Positions 1 through 6,779 of a stretch of DNA of 26,388 nt are shown here, one piece after another. Every line of letters starts with the position of its first letter. Position 1 is the stretch's first letter. The stretch is from an uncultured Clostridia bacterium (GTDB taxonomy: Bacteria > Bacillota_A > Clostridia > Oscillospirales > Acutalibacteraceae). Made by a program: the position numbers and the translations under genes. The stretch spans positions 1 to 26,388 of the forward strand of contig CALWIE010000140.1 in assembly GCA_944380625.1 (NCBI GenBank), in the 5' to 3' direction. The notes beneath the pieces are model-generated. The model saw only the letters and a list, made by a program, of their open reading frames with translations. It made no database searches and had not been told where the DNA came from.

Positions 1-397
1 CCAGGTATCCCTCCAGCAGCTCCCGCTCCGCGTCCACCCGGTTCCGGGTGGCTCCCAGCAGGGGAAAGAAGCCCTCTTCCTCCAGCTCCTCCCGGACGCC
101 CCGCAGAATGGCCGGGACGATGTACTCCCCCGGGAAGGAGGCCATCACCCCTATGTTCCAGGTCTTTTTCCGCCGGGGCTCGGCCCTGCGCACAAAGGTG
201 CCGCTTCCCTGCCGGCGCTCGATAAGCCCCTCCCGCTCCAGCATGGACAGGGCCTGGCGTACCGTCTGCCGGCTCAGGCCGGTCTCTCTCGCAAGCTCGT
301 TCTCCCCGACGATCTTCTGGCCGTTTTTGTACACGCCCCGCAGGATGTCCCCCTTCAGCTGCTCAAACAGCCGCGCGTATTTTGCCTGTTCTCTCAT
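1..397 (-). CDS. GntR-family transcriptional regulator with LacI-type effector domain (3' end outside window)
   Basis: The visible 132 residues start at ATG 397, preceded by an AAAGGAAA ribosome binding site. Residues about 1-70 form a GntR winged helix: an E-N-E-L-A segment, the recognition helix S-R-Q-T-V-R-Q-A-L, then the wing R-R-Q-G-S-G-T-F-V. From about residue 78 (W-N-I-G-V) the sequence becomes the start of a periplasmic-binding-protein-like sensor domain, as in AraR-type regulators, which bind sugars or related ligands. The C-terminal two thirds are missing because the gene runs off the window. It lies downstream of the thioesterase on the same strand but has its own strong promoter. 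The regulon and ligand cannot be told from the sequence. The domain assignment is secure; the sugar link is inference from the AraR/LacI sensor class. Confidence 0.88.
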   Translation of the reverse strand, partial: MREQAKYARLFEQLKGDILRGVYKNGQKIVGENELARETGLSRQTVRQALSMLEREGLIERRQGSGTFVRRAEPRRKKTWNIGVMASFPGEYIVPAILRGVREELEEEGFFPLLGATRNRVDAERELLEGYL

Positions 398-516
398 CCC
401 TGTTTCCTTTCTTTGCCGGCTGGGTTCCCTCCTCTGCTGGGCTCCTCCGGGCCCCGGCAGGCCCGTCGGGCTCCCGGGGTCCTCTTCCCCCGGGGTTCCT
501 CACATTTCTCGTCTCC

Positions 517-545
517 ATTGTAACGGCTCCCTCAAGGGATGTCAA
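517..545 (-). promoter_or_regulatory. Sigma-A promoter of the GntR-type regulator with palindrome in the spacer
   Basis: On the minus strand a perfect -35 TTGACA (545-540), a 17-base spacer and -10 TACAAT (522-517) precede the regulator gene. The spacer begins with TCCCT-TG-AGGGA, a perfect 5-bp inverted repeat placed where a bound repressor would block RNA polymerase. The -35 box overlaps the stop codon of the thioesterase gene (542-544). The leader of about 110 nt can fold a two-part hairpin (arms 452-457/474-479 and 461-464/468-471). Autoregulation through the spacer palindrome is inference. Confidence 0.75.
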
Positions 546-982
546 GGCGTGGAGAGCGCCTCCTGGTCTTCCGCCCACCGGCAGATGCGCTGGTGGTACT
601 CCGGACAGGCCCTGCGCAGGGAGACCGGTCTCCCCTGGGGCCCCAAAAAGCAGTGGCGGCTTTTCCCCGCGCAGCGCAGCGCCCCCGTGGCCTCGTCCCG
701 CACAGCGTAAGAAAACTCCACTCTGGTGCCGGTATACCCTTCCAAACTGGTTTCTATCACCACTGTGTCCCCAAAACGGGCCATAGAACGATATTGCGCC
801 TCCACTTCCAGCACCGGGCTCATGACGCCCAGGGCCTCCATGGCCGCGTACCCAAACCCGCCCTGGTCCATGAGGAAGGTGCGGGCCTCCTCAAACCAGC
901 GGATATAGTTGGAGTGGTGCACACAGTTCATCTTATCCGTCTCATAGTACTGCACCTTATGCCTATAAATCACACTTTTCAC
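542..982 (-). CDS. Acyl-CoA thioesterase, 4HBT/YbgC hotdog family
   Basis: The 146-residue product matches the hotdog-fold 4-hydroxybenzoyl-CoA thioesterase/YbgC family in length and motifs. The N-terminal Y-Y-E-T-D-K-M-N then V-H-H-S-N-Y and W-F-E-E-A-R-T place the catalytic Asp at about residue 16. Members hydrolyse acyl-CoA or acyl-ACP thioesters in the cytoplasm; the substrate cannot be predicted. The start is taken as GTG 982 because GGAGGGAGGGG lies just upstream with a 4-base spacer, and because the family alignment begins there. The frame stays open upstream to 1363, but that part lies in intergenic repeats. The P hairpin (998-1017) sits immediately 5' of the Shine-Dalgarno. A candidate promoter (1647-1655) lies beyond repeat cluster 1, so the whole cluster may be the 5' leader of this gene. 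Confidence 0.87.
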   Translation of the reverse strand: MKSVIYRHKVQYYETDKMNCVHHSNYIRWFEEARTFLMDQGGFGYAAMEALGVMSPVLEVEAQYRSMARFGDTVVIETSLEGYTGTRVEFSYAVRDEATGALRCAGKSRHCFLGPQGRPVSLRRACPEYHQRICRWAEDQEALSTP

Positions 983-997
983 AAAACCCCTCCCTCC

Positions 998-1017
998 GCT
1001 TTCTTTAAAAAGAAAGC
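998..1017. repeat. P hairpin, copy 1 (repeat cluster 1 boundary)
   Basis: A perfect inverted repeat, GCTTTCTTT and AAAGAAAGC with a 2-base centre, followed by a conserved tail (to about 1045). The same palindrome and tail occur at 25484-25530. On the minus strand it lies directly before the Shine-Dalgarno of the thioesterase; copy 2 lies likewise before rbfA. Confidence 0.85.
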
Positions 1018-1049
1018 TTGGCAAAGAAATTTTCTTCGCGCTGTCGCTC

Positions 1050-1201
1050 GCGCGTGGCCGCGCGGGACTAGTCGCGTAGTCGCTCGCTACGCTCCGCTCT
1101 CTACAGCGGGTGGGTGAAGCGATGGCGCGGTTTTTGCTTTTTCTGTAAAACGCTAATTTCCTACCCGCCGCAAGTTTCCGTAGGACGCCCCCGCCCTTGC
1201 C
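1050..1201 (+). repeat. A repeat, copy A1
   Basis: First of two tandem A units in cluster 1. Landmarks shared by the copies are GCGCGTGGCCGCGCGGGA, the CGCTCGCT...CCGCTCTCTAC block, GGCGCGGTTTTTGC, TTTCCTAC...CGCC and GTAGGACG...CCCGCCCTTGCC. Short open frames exist on both strands but differences between copies show no codon bias, so it is treated as non-coding. Copies A1-A6 all have the same orientation on the plus strand. Confidence 0.85.
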
Positions 1202-1205
1202 GAAG

Positions 1206-1328
1206 GCGCGTGGCCGCGCGGGACTAGTCGCGTAATCGCTCGCTGCGCTCCGCTCTCTACAGTGGGTGGTTAAAGCGGTGGCGCGGTTTTTGCCTTTTTT
1301 GCAAAACGGCAGTTTCCTACCCGCCGCG
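1206..1328 (+). repeat. A repeat, copy A2 (3' end replaced by C unit)
   Basis: Second tandem A unit, closely similar to A1 up to the TTTCCTACCCGCCGC block. It then passes without a gap into the C unit (CGCGAACGCGAG) instead of the usual AAGTTTCCGTAGGACG end. This is a junction between two repeat modules. Confidence 0.8.
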
Positions 1329-1401
1329 AACGCGAGGGTACTACTCACACAGCCCGAGCGCAAGCGAGCGGCCTGGAGCGCGAATTGTCCTGTGCGGTCA
1401 C
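1329..1401 (+). repeat. C repeat, copy C1
   Basis: C frame: CACACAGCCC, central motif GAGCGCAAGCGAGCG, then GAGCGCGAATTGTCCTG and TGCGGTCAC. The central 15-bp motif is the reverse complement of CGCTCGCTTGCGCTC found inside A3 and A5. The same frame recurs at 1549-1630 and, with altered centres, in cluster 3. Confidence 0.8.
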
Positions 1402-1404
1402 GCT

Positions 1405-1595
1405 CCCGCCAAGGCTTTTTTCAAGGGGGCGTTGCCCCCTTGGACCCCCTGGGGGGAAAATTCCCCCCAAGCCCCCCTTTAGGGGGGAAGTATCCCCCCA
1501 TACCCCCTCAAAGGGCAAGGGCAAGAGCAAGGGCAGGCAAGTTACCAACCGCGAACGCGAGCTTGCGACCTACACAGCCCGAGCGCAAGCGAGCG
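1405..1595 (+). repeat. B repeat, copy B1 (191 bp, near-identical to B2)
   Basis: It matches 25895-26085 over 191 bp with only two visible differences (1515 G versus 26005 C, and 1537 G versus 26027 T). It contains successive perfect palindromes: arms 1422-1430/1434-1442; arms 1451-1458/1461-1468; and CCCCCC 1472-1477 with GGGGGG 1482-1487. The last G-run can alternatively pair with CCCCCC 1494-1499, so two hairpins exclude each other. A short GGCAAG-type microrepeat follows (about 1511-1541). The end of B overlaps the start of C2. No gene is apparent. Confidence 0.9.
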
Positions 1596-1630
1596 GCCTA
1601 CAGCGCGAATTGTCCTGTGCGGTCACACAC
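1549..1630 (+). repeat. C repeat, copy C2
   Basis: Full C frame from CCGCGAACGCGAGCTTGCG through the central GAGCGCAAGCGAGCG to GCGAATTGTCCTGTGCGG. It is nearly identical to C1 over their shared part. It forms the right-hand end of cluster 1; after 1630 the sequence becomes AT-richer, unique DNA. Confidence 0.82.
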
Positions 1631-1646
1631 CCACGGGTGCAAGGAA

Positions 1647-1655
1647 ATTATACCA
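1647..1655 (-). promoter_or_regulatory. Extended -10 promoter candidate reading into repeat cluster 1
   Basis: On the minus strand TGG (1655-1653) directly precedes a perfect TATAAT (1652-1647), an extended -10 arrangement; no good -35 is seen 16-18 bases upstream. A GTTTTT-G-AAAAAC palindrome lies at 1658-1670. Transcription from here would run through C2, B1, C1, A2, A1 and P into the thioesterase gene, giving a leader of about 650 nt. Confidence 0.5.
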
Positions 1656-1720
1656 TGGTTTTTGAAAAACGTCGCCCTTTTCCAAAACATTTCCCGGGCT
1701 TTTCCAGGGCAAGATTGCCA

Positions 1721-1772
1721 AGCCCGGCCCGGGCTACAAACGATTGATTTTTCCGGCGAAAAATGCTACTAT
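1721..1772 (+). promoter_or_regulatory. Promoter of the CoA-activase gene with upstream palindrome
   Basis: TTGATT (1744-1749), 17-base spacer, TACTAT (1767-1772) with an extended TGC just before the -10. A perfect 7-bp inverted repeat (AGCCCGG, C, CCGGGCT; 1721-1735) ends 8 bases before the -35, a typical place for an activator or a divergent operator. The start would be near 1779, giving a leader of about 210 nt. That leader has GC-rich hairpins at 1882-1906 and about 1939-1960. The stretch 1631-1992 holds no gene that I can support. Confidence 0.6.
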
Positions 1773-1992
1773 GGTTCCAGACGAGACACGCCGGGGGCGA
1801 AAGCCTTTAAAATTTGCAAAAGATTCTCAAAAATGCCTGTATTCTACTCCGCTTCGCCTTTGTTTTCAGTAAAAAAGGAGAGGGGCCGCGCGCCCCGGCG
1901 CGCCCCTTTGGGAGAGGGGGGCCTAAAAAATTCTCCCCAGGGCGCGGCTTTGCCGCCCCTTTCTCTGTGAAAGGATGGTTGAAGGTTACTTT

Positions 1993-4917
1993 ATGAAAAT
2001 CGGTTTGGACGTGGGCTCCACCACCCTGAAATGTATGGTGTACGACCGGCAGGGCCGGCCGGTCTATCAGGAATACGAGCGGCATTACTCCCAAATCGCC
2101 GAAAAGGCCTCGGAGATGCTCTCGCGCATCCAGGAGAAGTTCCCTGAAGAGCGCCGGGCCAGCCTGTGCGTGTCCGGCTCGGCGGGCATGGGCCTGGCGG
2201 AGGACCTGCACATCCCCTTTGCCCAGGAGGTGTACGCCACCCGCACCGCAGTGAAGAGGTACATACCCGACGCGGACGTGGTCATCGAGCTGGGGGGCGA
2301 GGACGCCAAAATCCTCTTCCTCTCCGGCTCCATGGAGGTTCGCATGAACGGCTCCTGCGCCGGGGGCACCGGGGCCTTTATCGACCAGATGGCCACCCTG
2401 CTCAACATCACCCCCACCGAGCTGGACCACATCGCCGGGGAGAGCCAGCGCTCTTACAGCATCGCCTCCCGGTGCGGCGTGTTCGCCAAGTCCGACATCC
2501 AGGCCCTTTTAAACCAGGGCGCCCAGAAAAACGACATTGCCGCCTCTATCCTGGTGGCCGTGGTGAACCAGACCATCGCCGGCCTGGCCCAGGGCCGGGA
2601 GATCGAGGGCAAGGTGGTGTACCTGGGGGGGCCGCTGACCTTCTTCTCCCAGCTGCGGGCCTCTTTCGACCGGATTCTGGGGCTCGAGGGCGTGTGCCCG
2701 GACAACTCCCTGTACTATGCGGCGGCGGGGGCGGCCCTCTCCGGCACGGGGGGGGAGTTCGACCTCGCTGAAATCACGGACCGGATCGCCCACTACAGCT
2801 CCAGCCACCGCTACCAGAGCAGCGCCGCCCTCTTCCACGACGAGGAGGAATACGAGGAGTTTGTAAAGCGCCACCGGAGGGACTCCGTCCCCACCGACGC
2901 CCCCCTGCTCCCGGACAACACGGCCTTTGTGGGGGTGGACGCCGGCTCCACCACGGTGAAGGCCGTGGCCGTAAACTCCAAAGAGGAGATCATCTTCTCC
3001 CGGTACCTCCCCAACTCCGGCAACCCGGTGCCCCTGGTGCGCCAGTTCCTGCTGGAGCTCTACGAGAAATTCCCGGACATCCGCATCCTGTCCGCCGCCT
3101 CTACCGGCTACGGGGAGGAGATCATCAAAAACGCCTTCGGCCTGGACATGGGCGTGGTGGAGACCGTGGCCCACTTTACCGCCGCCAAGAAGTTCGACCC
3201 CCAGGTGGACTTCATCATCGACATCGGCGGCCAGGACATCAAGTGCTTTAAAATCAAAAAGGGCGCCATCGACAACATCTTCCTAAACGAGGCCTGCTCC
3301 TCCGGCTGCGGCAGCTTTTTGCAGACCTTTGCCGGGGCCCTGGGCTACCAGATGGCGGACTTCGCCCGCCTGGGCCTCTTTGCCGACAGCCCCGTGGACC
3401 TGGGTTCCCGGTGCACGGTGTTCATGAACTCCTCCGTCAAGCAGGCCCAAAAGGACGGGGCCTCCATTGAAAACATCTCTGCGGGCCTCTCCATGAGCGT
3501 GGTGAAAAACGCCCTGTACAAGGTCATCCGGGTGGTGGACGCCAGAAGCCTGGGGAACCACATCGTGGTCCAGGGGGGCACCTTCTTAAACGACGCAGTG
3601 CTGCGGGCCTTTGAAAAGGAGATCGGCAAGCACGTGATCCGCCCCTCGGTCGCGGGGCTGATGGGCGCCTACGGGGCGGCCCTCTACGCCAAGGAGAACG
3701 GCCGGGGGCGCAGCTCCCTCATCGGCCGGGAGGGGTTGGAGGCCTTTACCCACCAGGTGCGGGCCATCACCTGCAACGGCTGCCAGAACCACTGCCGCCT
3801 GACGGTGAACACCTTCGCAAACGGCGCCCGGTACATTGCGGGCAACCGGTGCGACAAGCCCCTGAAAAAAGACGTCCCCACCGCCCAGTACAATATGTAC
3901 GACTACAAAAAGGAGCTGTTGGCCTCCTATAAACCCGGCTCCGGCCCCCGGGGCGTCATCGGCATCCCCCTGGGGCTGAACATGTTCGAACTGTACCCCT
4001 TCTGGCACACGTTCTTCACCAAGCTGGGCTTCGGGGTTGTCCACTCCCCCGAAAGCGACCGGAAGCTCTACTTCAAGGGCCAGCACACCATCCCCTCGGA
4101 CACGGTGTGCTACCCCGCCAAGCTGATGCACGGCCACATCGAGGCCCTGCTGGAGATGAAGCCCGACGCCATCTTCTACCCCTGCATGAGCTACAACCTG
4201 GACGAGCACCTGGGGGACAACCACTACAACTGCCCGGTGGTGGCCTACTACCCCGAGGTGCTGGACGCCAACGTCACCGCCCTGGAGAACGTGAAGTTCA
4301 TCTACGACTACGTGGGCCTGCACCGGCGCAAGGACTTCCCCGGGAAGATGACCAATATCCTCTCCCGGTACTTTACGGGCATTTCGGAAAAAGAGGTCAA
4401 GGCAGCCTCCGACGCGGCCTATGAGGAATATTACGCCCACATGGAGCGTATCCACCAAAAGGGCCAGGAGTTTTTAAAGCTGGCAAAGGAGAAAGACCTG
4501 CCGGTAATCATCCTCTCCGGCCGGCCCTACCACCTGGACCCGGAGATCAACCACGGCATCGACAAACTCATCTGCGAGTGCGGGGCCGTGGTGGTCACCG
4601 AGGACTCGGTCAGCGAGCTGGAGACAAAGTTCCCCACCCATGTGCTCAACCAGTGGACCTACCACGCCCGGCTCTACGCCGCCGCCAAGTTCGCCGCCGA
4701 CAGCCACGACAAGCGCCTGAACCTGGTGCAGCTGGTTTCCTTCGGCTGCGGGGTGGACGCCATCACCGGCGACGAAGTCCGCTCCATTTTGGAGGCCGGG
4801 GACAAGATCTACACCCAAATCAAAATCGATGAGATCACAAACCTGGGCGCCGTGCGCATCCGCCTGCGCAGCCTCTTCGCCGCCTTGGGCCTGGGAAGCG
4901 AGGCAACGCCCCACTGA
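1993..4917 (+). CDS. CoA-enzyme activase: two BadF/HgdC-type ASKHA domains plus DUF2229-like domain
   Basis: The 974-residue product has two consecutive ATPase domains of the HgdC/BadF family. Domain 1 (about 1-260) shows G-L-D-V-G-S-T-T and G-G-E-D-A-K, with cluster ligands Cys122 (S-C-A-G-G-T-G-A-F) and Cys161 (S-R-C-G-V-F-A-K-S-D). Domain 2 (about 312-570) shows V-D-A-G-S-T-T-V-K and G-G-Q-D-I-K, with Cys435 (Cys439 nearby) and Cys474. Both Cys pairs are 39 residues apart, as in HgdC. A C-terminal DUF2229-like region has four cysteines at 594, 597, 601 and 620. Family members hydrolyse ATP to inject low-potential electrons into a 2-hydroxyacyl-CoA dehydratase or related reductase. This fused class has no assigned substrate. 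ATG 1993 is chosen because GAAGG lies 7 bases upstream; ATG 1975 has poor spacing. The partner is at 5404. Confidence 0.9.
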   Translation: MKIGLDVGSTTLKCMVYDRQGRPVYQEYERHYSQIAEKASEMLSRIQEKFPEERRASLCVSGSAGMGLAEDLHIPFAQEVYATRTAVKRYIPDADVVIELGGEDAKILFLSGSMEVRMNGSCAGGTGAFIDQMATLLNITPTELDHIAGESQRSYSIASRCGVFAKSDIQALLNQGAQKNDIAASILVAVVNQTIAGLAQGREIEGKVVYLGGPLTFFSQLRASFDRILGLEGVCPDNSLYYAAAGAALSGTGGEFDLAEITDRIAHYSSSHRYQSSAALFHDEEEYEEFVKRHRRDSVPTDAPLLPDNTAFVGVDAGSTTVKAVAVNSKEEIIFSRYLPNSGNPVPLVRQFLLELYEKFPDIRILSAASTGYGEEIIKNAFGLDMGVVETVAHFTAAKKFDPQVDFIIDIGGQDIKCFKIKKGAIDNIFLNEACSSGCGSFLQTFAGALGYQMADFARLGLFADSPVDLGSRCTVFMNSSVKQAQKDGASIENISAGLSMSVVKNALYKVIRVVDARSLGNHIVVQGGTFLNDAVLRAFEKEIGKHVIRPSVAGLMGAYGAALYAKENGRGRSSLIGREGLEAFTHQVRAITCNGCQNHCRLTVNTFANGARYIAGNRCDKPLKKDVPTAQYNMYDYKKELLASYKPGSGPRGVIGIPLGLNMFELYPFWHTFFTKLGFGVVHSPESDRKLYFKGQHTIPSDTVCYPAKLMHGHIEALLEMKPDAIFYPCMSYNLDEHLGDNHYNCPVVAYYPEVLDANVTALENVKFIYDYVGLHRRKDFPGKMTNILSRYFTGISEKEVKAASDAAYEEYYAHMERIHQKGQEFLKLAKEKDLPVIILSGRPYHLDPEINHGIDKLICECGAVVVTEDSVSELETKFPTHVLNQWTYHARLYAAAKFAADSHDKRLNLVQLVSFGCGVDAITGDEVRSILEAGDKIYTQIKIDEITNLGAVRIRLRSLFAALGLGSEATPH

Positions 4918-4931
4918 GCGCGTGGCCGCGG

Positions 4932-5110
4932 GCGCGTGGCCGCGCGGGACGAGTCGCGTAGTCGCTCGCTTGCGCTCCGCTCTCTACAGTGGGTGGTTAG
5001 AGCGGTGGCGCGGTTGCTGCCTTTTTTGCAAAACGCTAGTTTCCTACTCGCCGCAAGTTTCCGTAGGACGACCCCGCCCTTGCCGCAGGCAAGAAGGCGG
5101 CTTGTCCAGC
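4932..5110 (+). repeat. A repeat, copy A3
   Basis: First of two tandem A units in the 486-bp gap between the activase and its HgdB-like partner. It starts after a partial duplication (4918-4931) that abuts the activase stop codon. It carries the full A landmarks plus the tail GGCAAGAAGGCGGCTTGTCC. The central block contains CGCTCGCTTGCGCTC, the inverse of the C core. No gene is seen in 4918-5403. Confidence 0.87.
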
Positions 5111-5127
5111 CCGGCCACGGGCCGCAG

Positions 5128-5305
5128 GCGCGTGACCGCGCGGGACATGTCGCGTAGTCGCTCGCTGCGCTCCGCTCTCTACAGTGGGTGGCTAGAACAG
5201 CGGCGCGGTTGTTGCCTTTTTTGCAAAACGCTAGTTTCCTACTCGCCGCAAGTTTGCGTAGGACGACCCCGCCCTTGCCGCAGGCAAGAAGGCGGCTTGT
5301 CCAGC
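5128..5305 (+). repeat. A repeat, copy A4
   Basis: Tandem copy of A3 with a period of 196 bp and a few per cent divergence by eye. It ends with the same GGCAAGAAGGCGGCTTGTCC tail. The following AGCGGG-GTCA-CCCGCT hairpin (5303-5318) and GCGAA resemble the right part of the C frame in cluster 3 (26206-26231). The upstream open frame of the next gene runs through this copy by chance. Confidence 0.87.
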
Positions 5306-5337
5306 GGGGTCACCCGCTGCGAATTAAAAGTTCTTGG

Positions 5338-5383
5338 CACACCGAAGGTGTGACCTTTACTCGTTTCCCCGGATGGGGAAACG
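5338..5383 (+). promoter_or_regulatory. Two perfect hairpins in the leader of the HgdB-like gene
   Basis: CACACC-GAA-GGTGTG (5338-5352) is followed by a 9-bp stem CGTTTCCCC/GGGGAAACG with a GGAT loop (5362-5383). The second hairpin ends directly before the AAGAAAGGAG Shine-Dalgarno. There is no T-run after either, so they are not intrinsic terminators. They may be an operator plus a 5' stabilising or processing hairpin that separates expression from the activase; this is inference. Confidence 0.5.
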
Positions 5384-5403
5384 AAGAAAGGAGACAACAT
5401 TCT

Positions 5404-6711
5404 ATGTCCGACAACAAAGAACGGGTGGAATTTACCCGGGAAATGAAGAAGGATTACACCATCATCACCCCCAACATGGCTCCCATCCACTTTGAGCTGA
5501 TCAAAAACGTGCTGGAGAGCTTTGGCTACCATGTGGACCTGCTGCGCACCACGGGCCGGGAGATTGTGGACGAGGGCCTCAAATACGTTCACAACGACAC
5601 CTGCTATCCCGCCCTTTTGTCCATCGGCCAGCTGATGCACGCCCTGCACAGCGGCAAGTACAACCTGCACAAGGTGGCCCTCATCATGACCCAGACCGGC
5701 GGCGGGTGCCGGGCCTCCAACTACATCCACCTGCTGCGCAAGGCCCTGAAGAAGGACGGCCTGGACTTTATCCCCGTCATCTCCCTGAACCTGTCGGGGC
5801 TGGAGTCCAACTCGGGGTTTAAAATCACCCTTCCCATGCTCCGCCAGGCCATTGCCGCCCTGACCTACGGGGACCTCTTGATGCTTTTGAAAAACCAGAC
5901 CAAGCCCTACGAGGAGCAGCCCGGGGAGAGCGACGCCCTGGTGGCCCACTGGACCAAAAAGCTGACAGAGCTCTTCACCCAGGGGAAGGCCTTCACCCAG
6001 CGGGAGGTGCGGGAGTACTTCAACCAGATCGCCCAGTCCTTCGCGGACATAAAGCGCCGGGACGTGGAGAAGGTCAAGGTGGGCGTTGTGGGGGAGATCT
6101 ACGTGAAATACTCCCCCTTGGCCAACAACAACCTGGAGCAGTTCCTCTTCGAGCAGGGGTGCGAGGTGATGGTGCCGGGCATTTTGTCCTTTATGATCTT
6201 CAAGGTGGACAACCGCCTGGAAGACATCAAGCTCTACGGGGGCAGCCAGGCCAAAAAGCAGGTGTGCACCCTTTTGAAGTGGTACTTCACCAAGTATGAG
6301 ACAGACCTGATCGCCGCGGTGAAAAAGTTCCCCCAGTTCACCGCCCCGTCCCCCTACTCCCACCTGAAGGCCCTGGCCGGGAAGGTCATCGGCTACGGCT
6401 GCAAGATGGGAGAGGGGTGGCTGCTCACCGCCGAGGCCATGGAGCTGGTGGAGAGCGGCTACGGCAACGTGGTGTGCGCCCAGCCCTTTGGGTGCCTGCC
6501 CAACCACATTGTGGGCAAGGGGATGATCCGCAAAGTAAAGCGCCTGTATCCCCAGTCCAATATCGTGCCCATCGACTACGACCCCTCCGCCACCCAGGTC
6601 AACCAGGAAAACCGCATCAAGCTGATGCTGGCTGTGGCCCGGGAGCAGATGCGGGACCGGGAGGAGGCCCGGGAGGAAGAGGCCCCTGGCGGGGCCCCCG
6701 TCCAGGCCTGA
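5404..6711 (+). CDS. HgdB-like 2-hydroxyacyl-CoA dehydratase-related iron-sulfur protein
   Basis: The 435-residue product resembles the dehydratase/benzoyl-CoA-reductase D-component superfamily. Candidate ligand or active-site cysteines are Cys67 (H-N-D-T-C-Y-P-A), Cys102 (G-G-G-C-R-A-S-N-Y), Cys333 (Y-G-C-K-M-G-E-G), Cys358 and Cys364 (C-A-Q-P-F-G-C-L-P-N-H). Such proteins hold a [4Fe-4S] cluster reduced by the ATP-dependent activase, so the activase at 1993 is the expected partner. In many Clostridia the same activase and HgdB-like parts are, to my knowledge, fused in one polypeptide of about 1,400 residues. Here they are two genes separated by tandem repeats. ATG 5404 has AAAGGAG 10 bases upstream; the frame is open upstream to 5188 only through a repeat. 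The substrate is unknown. The C-terminal tail (about 415-435) is Glu/Ala-rich and probably disordered. Confidence 0.85.
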   Translation: MSDNKERVEFTREMKKDYTIITPNMAPIHFELIKNVLESFGYHVDLLRTTGREIVDEGLKYVHNDTCYPALLSIGQLMHALHSGKYNLHKVALIMTQTGGGCRASNYIHLLRKALKKDGLDFIPVISLNLSGLESNSGFKITLPMLRQAIAALTYGDLLMLLKNQTKPYEEQPGESDALVAHWTKKLTELFTQGKAFTQREVREYFNQIAQSFADIKRRDVEKVKVGVVGEIYVKYSPLANNNLEQFLFEQGCEVMVPGILSFMIFKVDNRLEDIKLYGGSQAKKQVCTLLKWYFTKYETDLIAAVKKFPQFTAPSPYSHLKALAGKVIGYGCKMGEGWLLTAEAMELVESGYGNVVCAQPFGCLPNHIVGKGMIRKVKRLYPQSNIVPIDYDPSATQVNQENRIKLMLAVAREQMRDREEAREEEAPGGAPVQA

Positions 6712-6779
6712 CGCCCCCTTTGCCCTAAAAATCTTTTGGGAAATTCTTTTCTGCGGGAAAAGAGAGAGGATGTTGCATT

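Noticed and set aside
983..1363. In-frame upstream extension of the thioesterase gene (127 codons)
   Set aside because: The extension lies wholly in A repeats and P; it has no ribosome site at 1363 and no thioesterase similarity. GTG 982 has a strong Shine-Dalgarno and matches the family start.
998..1630. Insertion sequence or prophage
   Set aside because: No transposase, integrase or terminal inverted repeats with target duplication are visible in any cluster.
4932..5305. CRISPR array
   Set aside because: The repeats are long (about 180 bp), adjacent, only two per cluster, and have no regular short spacers or cas genes.
4829..5353. Open frames on both strands through A repeats (also 25390-25914 and 25536-25829)
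   Set aside because: They translate to Arg/Ser/Cys-rich strings, are open in several frames on both strands because of high GC, and differences between copies show no codon-position bias. I treat them as non-coding repeats.
5188..5403. N-terminal extension of the HgdB-like protein
   Set aside because: It reads through A4 and two hairpins; ATG 5404 has AAAGGAG at normal spacing and begins where the conserved protein begins.
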